Assembly: GCA_002401295.1 (NCBI GenBank)
Contig: NVSR01000069.1
Location: forward strand, 2,478 to 12,281
DNA: 9,804 bases
From: SAR324 cluster bacterium
Lineage (GTDB): Bacteria; SAR324; XYD2-FULL-50-16
Direction of reading: 5' to 3'
Made by a program: the position numbers and the translations under genes. The notes below the pieces were generated by a model, which saw only the letters and a list, made by a program, of their open reading frames with translations, was not told where the DNA came from and made no database searches. Shown one piece after another: positions 4,887 through 9,804 of this stretch (within the stretch, counting starts at the first letter, position 1; every line of letters starts with the position of its first letter).

Positions 4887-5753
4887 ATGAATTATGTATT
4901 TTTGAATGGTCAATTTGTTGAAGCAGAACAAGCCAAGGTTTCCGTCTTTGACCAGGGTTTTTTATATGGTGATGGAATTTTTGAAAGCTTTCGTTCCTCG
5001 GGAAACCAGCTTTATCAATTCAGCCGGCATTTTGATCGCTTGTTGCAATCTGCAAAGGCCCTTAACTATGAAATTGCCTTCACTCAGCAAGAGTTAGAAA
5101 CGATCCTTGAAAAACTATACAAAAAAAATAGATTAACCAATGCTTATTTTCGAGTCACCGTAACCCGTGGCAAAGGACAAATTGGCTTTCATCGTTCCAT
5201 GGAGAATGACTTAACCTATTTAATTATCGCTAACGAATATAAAGGATTTGAAGATTCCCTTTATCAAGTGGGCATTGAATCAAAAGTCGCCCAAATCAGA
5301 AGAAATGCCCCGGAAGCAATTAATCCAAAAATTAAGTCAATTAGTAATCTCAATAGCCTATTGGGAAAATTAGAAGCGAAAGTTGAGAGAGTCCTGGAAG
5401 TCATCATGCTAAACAACAAGGATCACGTCTGTGAGGGGGCTTCGTCGAATATTTTCTGGGCAAAAGATCAGTGGATTTTCACTCCTGATGCATCCACAGG
5501 ACTCTTGGAGGGAGTCACACGCTCCACGATCATGCGCCTCTGTGAAGAAAAAATGAATCTAAGAGTCATCAGTGGTGAGTATAAATTGCAGGATTTAAAA
5601 TTTGCAGATGAAGTCTTTATTACTTCTACCTCTTTGGAAGTAATGCCTATTGTCAAGATTAACGGGTTTAAAATCAATCAAGGATTAGTAGGGCCTATTG
5701 CCCGCAATTTGCGCAAAGAATTGCATAGAGACATGGACTGTCTCAGGATTTGA
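4887..5753 (+). CDS. Class IV PLP-dependent aminotransferase (branched-chain / D-amino acid / aminodeoxychorismate lyase-like)
   Basis: The 288-aa protein has the full class IV (fold type IV) layout. It shows an N-terminal LNGQFV strand, VFDQGFLYGDGIFESFR (20-36), RHFDRL (47-52), RVTVTRG (89-95), the PLP-lysine region PKIKSISNLNSLLGKLEA (147-164, probably Lys150), CEGASSNIF (182-190, with Glu183) and TSTSLEVMPIVKING near the end. The fold is soluble and dimeric. These hallmarks are shared by branched-chain aminotransferase, D-amino acid aminotransferase and PabC, and the gene neighbourhood gives no pathway partner. The closest resemblance I can recall is to the D-alanine aminotransferase/IlvE-like group, so the substrate is left open. 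The ATG at 4887 has only a weak AGG site nine bases upstream. It stands alone, divergent from the HTH-cyclase gene. Confidence 0.93.
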   Translation: MNYVFLNGQFVEAEQAKVSVFDQGFLYGDGIFESFRSSGNQLYQFSRHFDRLLQSAKALNYEIAFTQQELETILEKLYKKNRLTNAYFRVTVTRGKGQIGFHRSMENDLTYLIIANEYKGFEDSLYQVGIESKVAQIRRNAPEAINPKIKSISNLNSLLGKLEAKVERVLEVIMLNNKDHVCEGASSNIFWAKDQWIFTPDASTGLLEGVTRSTIMRLCEEKMNLRVISGEYKLQDLKFADEVFITSTSLEVMPIVKINGFKINQGLVGPIARNLRKELHRDMDCLRI

Positions 5754-5898
5754 GAGCTGGGAGCAGTAGGAATACAACACCTCACTAAAATCTTTTTTCA
5801 TTGCACTCAGAACCTGGATAATAATCTACTAAAATTATATTTTATTGCCATTATTGGGAATTTTTGTTGTTCTAACAGCCAACCGAGTTTATCCATCA

Positions 5899-5932
5899 AA
5901 ATAACAAACCGGTAGTGCAAATAAAACCGGTA
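5899..5932 (+). promoter_or_regulatory. Duplicated ACCGGT operator-like repeat before the ArsR-type gene
   Basis: AAATAACAAACCGGTA (5899-5914) is followed by AAATAAAACCGGTA (5919-5932). The AAACCGGTA cores are exactly 18 bp apart, and each contains the palindrome ACCGGT. They end 15 bp before the ATG at 5948. The position fits operator sites for the ArsR-type protein. A -35-like TTGCCA lies at 5845-5850 without a good -10. The rest of the 194-bp gap (5754-5947) shows no gene and no clear terminator. Confidence 0.5.
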
Positions 5933-5947
5933 AAATAGAGGTATAGT

Positions 5948-6283
5948 ATGGTCAAGTGTGTGGGTCCGACTTTAAGTGAGGAAGTCATTCAGCGGTATCA
6001 GGAGCAGTACTCCTTCCATCCAGAGATGGAGGAGTTAGCTGAATTTTTTCATCTAGTTTCCAATCCTATTCGATTAAAGATTCTCAACCTTCTTCGTGAG
6101 GAAGGCCCTGTCTGTGTTTGTGATATGCGAGATATTTTTGGGGTTTCTGCCCCGGCCATTTCCCAGCATTTGGCAAAACTAAAGATGTGCAAAGTGGTGC
6201 AGACCAACAAACAGGCACAAACAGTTTTTTACTCTTTGACTGATCATCCATTACTAGGACTGGCCTTCAAAGGTTTAGATTAA
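5948..6283 (+). CDS. ArsR/SmtB-family repressor with a CVC sensor motif
   Basis: The 111-aa winged-helix protein reads ELAEFFHLVSNPIRLKILNL (29-48), then the recognition region VCVCDMRDIFGVSAPAISQH (55-74), LAKLKMCKVV and the wing VFYSL. This is the standard ArsR-family order. Cys56 and Cys58 (CVCD) occupy the place of the arsenite/cadmium-sensing ELCVCDL box on helix 3. Cys4 near the N terminus could complete a CadC-like thiolate site, while the third Cys of classical ArsR is Arg. The likely role is derepression by thiophilic metal or a reactive sulfur species. The GAGG site (5938-5941) is six bases from the ATG. The TauE/SafE gene starts 17 bp after the stop, so the two almost certainly form one transcript. 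The inducer is not decided by sequence. Confidence 0.93.
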   Translation: MVKCVGPTLSEEVIQRYQEQYSFHPEMEELAEFFHLVSNPIRLKILNLLREEGPVCVCDMRDIFGVSAPAISQHLAKLKMCKVVQTNKQAQTVFYSLTDHPLLGLAFKGLD

Positions 6284-6300
6284 CGCTGATAAAAGGTCTC

Positions 6301-7059
6301 ATGAGTACTGAGTCACTAGTCTTTTTTCTTTTAATGGTTGCTTTTGGCAGCTATGTACAAACAGTTACCGGCTTTGCAATGGGCTTGATCGTCATGGGGA
6401 CGGTAACAATCTTTGATCTCGCTTCCATTTCCTTTGCCAGCATTGTGGTCAGCTTCCTGGCCCTTTGGAATGGTTTGATTGCTCTCAGGAGTAACCATGA
6501 GTCAATCAATTTAAAGATCACACGCAATGTACTGACAGGCCTCTTACCCTCAATGATAGGTGGAGTTTATTTGCTCAATTATTTGAGTCAATCCGCCACT
6601 CACACGATTAAACTAGGCTTAGGCATTGTTGTCATCGGGGGAGGCCTCTTACTGATGTTAAAGCCCCAACCAAGAGTAGGCCTCGAACCTCAGTGGAGCT
6701 TTATTTTGTCTGGCTTTACGGCGGGTTGGTTAGGAGGTCTCTTCAGCACTTCCGGACCTCCCTTGGTCTACCACCTCTACCGTCAGCCCTTAAGTATTGT
6801 GGCTATCCGTACGACATTACTTTCAATTTTCCTCTTCTCTGCTGCGGCTCGCATCATCGTGGTTGGCCTGCAGGGGCAAATCACCACTGAGGTGATAAAA
6901 TTTAGCCTCTTTTCCATGCCAGTAGTCACTATCTTCACCTTACTGGGCAATCGCTTCCCTCCTCCCCTTTCCGATGAAAACCGCCGACGTATGGCTTTTA
7001 TACTCCTGATCATCATCGGGCTCTCTTTAGCAGGGACAGGGATCAACTATCAGTTTTAA
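6301..7059 (+). CDS. TauE/SafE (TSUP) family membrane transporter
   Basis: The 252-aa product is almost entirely hydrophobic, with about eight membrane segments. It contains the two family half-repeats, FGSYVQTVTGFAMG (15-28) and GFTAGWLGGLFSTSGPP (138-154), which mark the inverted duplication of TSUP permeases. Members move sulfur-containing anions such as sulfite, sulfonates, sulfoacetate or thiosulfate across the inner membrane; the specific substrate cannot be read here. AAAAGG (6291-6296) precedes the ATG. It follows the ArsR-type gene by 17 bp, and ArsR-TauE/SafE pairs are known in sulfide-responsive loci such as BigR operons, although the regulator's cysteines here lie at different positions. 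It ends 23 bp from the convergent gloA gene, with only a weak GGATCA/TGATCC dyad (7040-7045, 7069-7074) between them. Confidence 0.93.
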   Translation: MSTESLVFFLLMVAFGSYVQTVTGFAMGLIVMGTVTIFDLASISFASIVVSFLALWNGLIALRSNHESINLKITRNVLTGLLPSMIGGVYLLNYLSQSATHTIKLGLGIVVIGGGLLLMLKPQPRVGLEPQWSFILSGFTAGWLGGLFSTSGPPLVYHLYRQPLSIVAIRTTLLSIFLFSAAARIIVVGLQGQITTEVIKFSLFSMPVVTIFTLLGNRFPPPLSDENRRRMAFILLIIIGLSLAGTGINYQF

Positions 7060-7082
7060 CCCAAGCCCTGATCCACATCACG

Positions 7083-7502
7083 TTACCATGCCCCGGAATT
7101 TTTCATAGAAATCCAAGGTTCTTGAGGCTCTAGAGCCTCCCCCTCCTGGAGAAGCTCAATAGAGATCTGATCAGGAGATCGCACGAAAGCCATATATCCA
7201 TCCCGAGGAGGACGAAGAATATCAACTCCCAGCTCCTGTAACTGCTGGCAGGTTTCATAGATATTTTTAACACTAAAGGCTAAATGCCCAAAATTAAGCC
7301 CCCCCGGGTAAGCCTCCTTTTCATCCCAGTTGTAGGTGAGTTCGATTTCTGCTTCACCCTTGGCTGTGGCCAAAAATACCAGGGTGAAACGTCCCGCTTC
7401 CACTTCTTTGCGATGGACCTCAATCAATCCGAGTTTATTACAGAAAAAGTCTAAGGATTTTTCCAAATCTAAAACACGAATCATACTGTGTAGAAATTTC
7501 AT
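7083..7502 (-). CDS. gloA: Glyoxalase I (lactoylglutathione lyase, VOC superfamily)
   Basis: Glyoxalase I converts the methylglyoxal-glutathione hemithioacetal to S-lactoylglutathione in the cytoplasm. The 139-aa product aligns by eye with E. coli GloA: MKFLHSMIRVLDLEKSLDFF at the start, IELTYNW (53-59), FGHLAFSV (71-78) and a C-terminal SIELLQ. The four metal ligands appear as His5, Glu54, His73 and Glu116. A loop before the last strand is shorter than in E. coli, where REAGPVKGG is found. The start at 7502 is chosen because AGGAG (7507-7511) lies just upstream and the N terminus then matches the family exactly. An ATG at 7589 in the same frame has no ribosome site, and its extra 29 codons would run through a perfect palindrome that looks like promoter DNA. 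Specificity for glutathione is inferred from the family. Confidence 0.92.
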   Translation of the reverse strand: MKFLHSMIRVLDLEKSLDFFCNKLGLIEVHRKEVEAGRFTLVFLATAKGEAEIELTYNWDEKEAYPGGLNFGHLAFSVKNIYETCQQLQELGVDILRPPRDGYMAFVRSPDQISIELLQEGEALEPQEPWISMKNSGAW

Positions 7503-7553
7503 AGAGCTCCTGATGAAGGCTGGGAAAAAAGGTTTTATATGTTCTACATCTAG

Positions 7554-7580
7554 AAAATTCTCACTATACTTGAGAATTTT
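7554..7580. promoter_or_regulatory. 27-bp perfect palindrome enclosing overlapping divergent -10 elements
   Basis: AAAATTCTCA (7554-7563) and TGAGAATTTT (7571-7580) are perfect 10-bp inverted repeats around a 7-nt centre, CTATACT. The centre provides TATACT on the plus strand (7565-7570) and TATAGT on the minus strand (7563-7568). A minus-strand start near 7556 would give gloA a leader of about 54 nt. The -35 boxes on both sides are poor, as expected if an activator or repressor bound the dyad. It is a candidate shared operator for gloA and the chemoreceptor gene. Confidence 0.55.
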
Positions 7581-7653
7581 ACTTTTCATGGTCTTTTTAA
7601 AAAAAAACTACTCTTTTTGATTAAAAACAGGTAGGTAAGGGAAAAAGAGAGGA

Positions 7654-7678
7654 TATAGTTCTTTATCGTAGAACTATA
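7654..7678. promoter_or_regulatory. 25-bp palindrome in the chemoreceptor leader
   Basis: TATAGTTCT (7654-7662) and AGAACTATA (7670-7678) are perfect 9-bp inverted repeats, again around a 7-nt centre. They lie 41-65 bp before the ATG at 7719. No U tract follows on either strand in a terminator-like place. It may be a second operator of the same control region or a 5'-leader hairpin. Confidence 0.5.
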
Positions 7679-7703
7679 AAAAAATAATCAGAGATAATTT
7701 AAA

Positions 7704-7718
7704 GGGGGAGGTGAAGAA
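7704..7718 (+). promoter_or_regulatory. Unusually strong Shine-Dalgarno site of the chemoreceptor gene
   Basis: GGGGGAGGTGA (7704-7714) precedes the ATG at 7719, with seven bases between GGAGG and the start. It is nearly fully complementary to the 16S rRNA 3' end and far stronger than most sites in this window. It fixes the start and suggests efficient translation. Confidence 0.85.
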
Positions 7719-9278
7719 ATGCCAGTCACAATTCGGATGAAAGCATTAATTGGGGTGATTGTTGGTCTCGTATTATATGGGCTGATTGCTGTTGGAATAT
7801 TGTATTTCTCCGCAATTAAGCTCACTAGATTGCAATCACAGGAAACCTTAGACATGTTTAGTGAATCAGCTTTTCAAACTTTGCGTAGTAACATGAATAC
7901 GGGGGTCTCCGAGTTAGTGGAAGACGCCGTAGATAAGGTGAATACAATTCCAGGAGTATATCGCTTGTCAGTTGCCAAATCGCAAGAAATCATTGATTTA
8001 TTCGAGGTAGACGAGCGTTTTACCCAAGACCAGGAGATCCTGAAAGTTTTTGCCAGTGGCGAAAAAATAATGCATGAGCTGCGTGAAGATGGTGAGCATC
8101 TGGCCAGAATCCTGAAACCCTTCAAAGCACAGAAAGTATGCCTGGGCTGTCATACAAATGCCAGACTAGGTCAGGTCCTGGGAGTAATGGACCTAACGAT
8201 GTCTCTGGAAAAAAGTGATCAACAAATTTTCACTTCCATTCGTGATACGGTTTTCATCATGGCTATTGTCTCACTACTCACTGGTTTTCTCTTATCCATT
8301 TTGATTCAACGGGATCTTCTGCATCCTATTCATTCATTGATTAGTATTCTTAAAGACATTGCCCATGGTGATGGCGATCTGACCCGGCGCTTGCCGGTTG
8401 TAAGCAAAGATGAGTTTGGAGAATTGGCGAAATTATTCAATCGCTTTGTAGAAAATATTTCCTCCTTAATCGGAGACAGTCAAAAGGGAGCCGATGAAAT
8501 TTCACGCCTCTTAACCCAACAGTCGGTTCATACAAAGGAAGTGGACGATAAAATCTCGAAGATTACTAAAGAAACCCATCGAGAGGAAGAATATTTGGAG
8601 GAGCTTTCAGCTACCTCCAAAGAGCTAACGGTTTCCATCCAAGAGATTGAGAAGAATAGTAACCTGACAGCTAAAGTCGCTATGGAAAACAAGACCGTTA
8701 CCACAAATGGTTTGCAATCGGTGCACTTAGTTTCCGATATCATGTCAGAGATTATCACCAGCTCCCAAGAGGTTCACCAGATCATGACGGCAATGGAAGA
8801 TGTCTCCAGGCAAACTAATTTACTCTCCTTGAATGCAGCGATTGAAGCAGCGAAGGCAGGAGAATATGGTAAAGGATTTGCGGTCGTAGCGGAAGAGGTG
8901 CGAAACTTGGCCCAGAAAACCAACCAATCCACACAAAAAATTCAGGCTTTAATTAATACCAGTAATGAGCAACTATCCGTGGGCAAGGACTCTGTCGCCT
9001 CTATGTTAGAGATATTTAATAATATTGAGGCCAACGCAATTAAGGTCGCTTCAACTTTTGCGGAAGTAGCAGATGCCACACAGGAACAGACTATAGCCGT
9101 GACTCAATCTTTTCAAACTATAAAAACCATTGCGAAAATCAGTTTATCGATTTCTGAGTATTGTGATGAGATTAATCAGGTATCAGAGGTTCAGGATTTG
9201 CTAGGGCGGGATATCTCCAGACATACAACTAACCTCACCTCCCAAATGGAACGCTTCAAAGTCGCTCCCCGTGAGTAA
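7719..9278 (+). CDS. Methyl-accepting chemotaxis protein with periplasmic c-type haem motif
   Basis: The 519-aa chemoreceptor has a first membrane helix (about 8-31) and a periplasmic sensor (32-172). A second helix follows (about 176-196), then a HAMP region (about 197-250) with HPIHSLI and DGDLTRRLP, and a cytoplasmic coiled-coil signalling domain. The signalling tip contains EDVSRQTNLLSLNAAIEAAK (360-379) and FAVVAEEVRNLA (387-398), the CheA/CheW-binding hallmark. The sensor includes IPGVYRLSVAKSQ (77-89), FKAQKVCLGCHTNARLGQVLGV (135-156) and the CxxCH haem-attachment site at 141-145. This resembles DUF3365/Tll0287-like sensors and the haem chemoreceptors of Geobacter. A redox, oxygen or nitric-oxide sensing role is inferred. 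No CheR/CheB docking pentapeptide ends the protein. The gene stands alone and shares a palindromic divergent region with gloA. Confidence 0.95.
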   Translation: MPVTIRMKALIGVIVGLVLYGLIAVGILYFSAIKLTRLQSQETLDMFSESAFQTLRSNMNTGVSELVEDAVDKVNTIPGVYRLSVAKSQEIIDLFEVDERFTQDQEILKVFASGEKIMHELREDGEHLARILKPFKAQKVCLGCHTNARLGQVLGVMDLTMSLEKSDQQIFTSIRDTVFIMAIVSLLTGFLLSILIQRDLLHPIHSLISILKDIAHGDGDLTRRLPVVSKDEFGELAKLFNRFVENISSLIGDSQKGADEISRLLTQQSVHTKEVDDKISKITKETHREEEYLEELSATSKELTVSIQEIEKNSNLTAKVAMENKTVTTNGLQSVHLVSDIMSEIITSSQEVHQIMTAMEDVSRQTNLLSLNAAIEAAKAGEYGKGFAVVAEEVRNLAQKTNQSTQKIQALINTSNEQLSVGKDSVASMLEIFNNIEANAIKVASTFAEVADATQEQTIAVTQSFQTIKTIAKISLSISEYCDEINQVSEVQDLLGRDISRHTTNLTSQMERFKVAPRE

Positions 9279-9290
9279 AAGTTAGAATTC

Positions 9291-9327
9291 ACTCTAGCGC
9301 CGGTCTAGGTACCGGCTATGCTAGAGT
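9291..9327. terminator. Long hairpin between convergent genes, probable terminator without U tract
   Basis: ACTCTAGC (9291-9298) pairs with GCTAGAGT (9320-9327), and inside it GCCGGT (9299-9304) pairs with ACCGGC (9311-9316). This gives a 14-bp stem interrupted by a 3-nt bulge (9317-9319). It begins 12 bp after the chemoreceptor stop. No T tract follows on the plus strand, and on the minus strand only CTTTTA appears beyond it. It may end transcription by another mechanism or serve as a 3' mRNA stabiliser. Confidence 0.5.
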
Positions 9328-9352
9328 AAGGTAACGTCGGTCTAAGGAGCGG
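9298..9352. repeat. Imperfect 18-bp direct repeat after the chemoreceptor gene
   Basis: The segments at 9298-9315 and 9335-9352 share the pattern CG-x-CGGTCTA-x-G-x-A-x-CGG and agree at 14 of 18 positions, 37 bp apart. The first copy lies in the long hairpin. The DNA is more GC-rich than its surroundings. Its meaning is unknown. Confidence 0.4.
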
Positions 9353-9377
9353 GATTGCGCAAAAATCCTGTTCAACA

Positions 9378-9804
9378 CTAAAGTGCCAGAAAATCCGCGA
9401 ATTCCTCTGGATTTCGAGAGATACCACTGAAGGATTTTAAGAACTGATCATCCTTTGATAGCAAAACATAGAAGGGCAGAGCGACCGTATTAAAACGCTC
9501 AATTTGTAACTGGAGGTTCTCTTCCGCTCTTTGCCCACCATCCGTATACAAACGAACCAGGATGAAGTCCTCAGCCATCGTCTTGTGAATGTCCTTCAGT
9601 GCAAAAATATTCTGCTCCATCCACCGGCAATTCACACAAGTATAGCCCGTAAAGTCCAGGAAAATTGGTTTTTGCGTTGCTTGTGCCAGTAATTTCGCTT
9701 CTTCCAAAGAATCCAGCCATTTGACAACTTTTGCTTCTTCTTCGGAAATGAAGTCATCGCTGATCAGATATTGTCCGGAGGGAGGCGGTAGGACCGAATC
9801 CATC
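9378..9804 (-). CDS. DsbD-type thiol:disulfide interchange protein, C-terminal thioredoxin-like domain (partial)
   Basis: The minus-strand frame is open to the right edge, and its last 141 codons end at a TAG (9378-9380). The sequence matches the C-terminal periplasmic thioredoxin-like domain of DsbD-family proteins: KPIFLDFTGYTCVNCRWME (45-63, with the redox pair Cys56 and Cys59), FILVRLYTD, ALPFYVLL and a final F..FL. DsbD draws electrons from cytoplasmic thioredoxin through a membrane domain and passes them to periplasmic partners such as cytochrome c maturation proteins. An ATG at 9803 is probably internal, because the domain is normally preceded by a long membrane part and no ribosome site can be seen here. 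This is consistent with, though not proof of, a need to mature the haem chemoreceptor nearby. The full length is unknown. Confidence 0.88.
   Translation of the reverse strand, partial: MDSVLPPPSGQYLISDDFISEEEAKVVKWLDSLEEAKLLAQATQKPIFLDFTGYTCVNCRWMEQNIFALKDIHKTMAEDFILVRLYTDGGQRAEENLQLQIERFNTVALPFYVLLSKDDQFLKSFSGISRNPEEFADFLAL

Noticed and set aside
7060..7082. Intrinsic terminator between the TauE/SafE gene and gloA
   Set aside because: Only a 6-bp dyad with a 23-nt loop (7040-7045, 7069-7074) and no T tract on either strand.
7503..7589. 29-codon N-terminal extension of gloA from the ATG at 7589
   Set aside because: No ribosome site there, it would translate through the perfect palindrome, and the start at 7502 has AGGAG and the exact family N terminus.

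Overview
The window looks like chromosomal DNA of a moderately AT-rich, Gram-negative-type bacterium. A DsbD-like thiol reductase fragment, a chemoreceptor with a periplasmic c-type haem motif and a GloA-type glyoxalase I all point to a diderm cell with cytochrome c maturation and chemotaxis. The lineage cannot be fixed from sequence alone; a deltaproteobacterial or SAR324-like origin is only a guess. There are no tRNA or rRNA genes, no IS elements and no CRISPR array.

Layout. 1-294 (-) is the 5' part of rimP, running off the left edge, with two overlapping candidate promoters at 355-396. 457-582 is a non-coding block of nested inverted repeats that can fold into a three-way junction. 603-1337 (-) is an acetoacetate decarboxylase-family protein whose catalytic surroundings are altered. 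1701-1997 and 2111-2431 (+) are two small genes: a one-helix membrane protein whose tail resembles the FliG-binding end of FliF, and an unrecognised basic protein. A strong bidirectional terminator (2441-2470) separates them from 2499-3809 (-), S-adenosylhomocysteine hydrolase. Directly upstream of ahcY on the same strand is 3857-4591 (-), an XRE-type helix-turn-helix fused to a class III nucleotidyl cyclase-like domain that seems to lack catalytic residues.

Across a 295-bp divergent region rich in palindromes, 4887-5753 (+) is a class IV PLP aminotransferase. 5948-7059 (+) is a two-gene unit of ArsR-type repressor plus TauE/SafE permease. 7083-7502 (-) is gloA, and 7719-9278 (+) is a chemoreceptor with a CxxCH haem site. 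The gap between these last two holds two perfect palindromes of 27 and 25 bp, the first enclosing overlapping -10 elements for both directions. 9378-9804 (-) is the thioredoxin-like C-terminal end of a DsbD-type protein.

Working together: the genes are mostly short independent units in alternating orientation, with likely functional pairs only at HTH-cyclase/ahcY and ArsR/TauE. The most unusual items are the HTH-cyclase-like fusion next to ahcY, the FliF-tail-like microprotein, the three-way-junction element at 457-582 and the palindromic divergent control region before the haem chemoreceptor.
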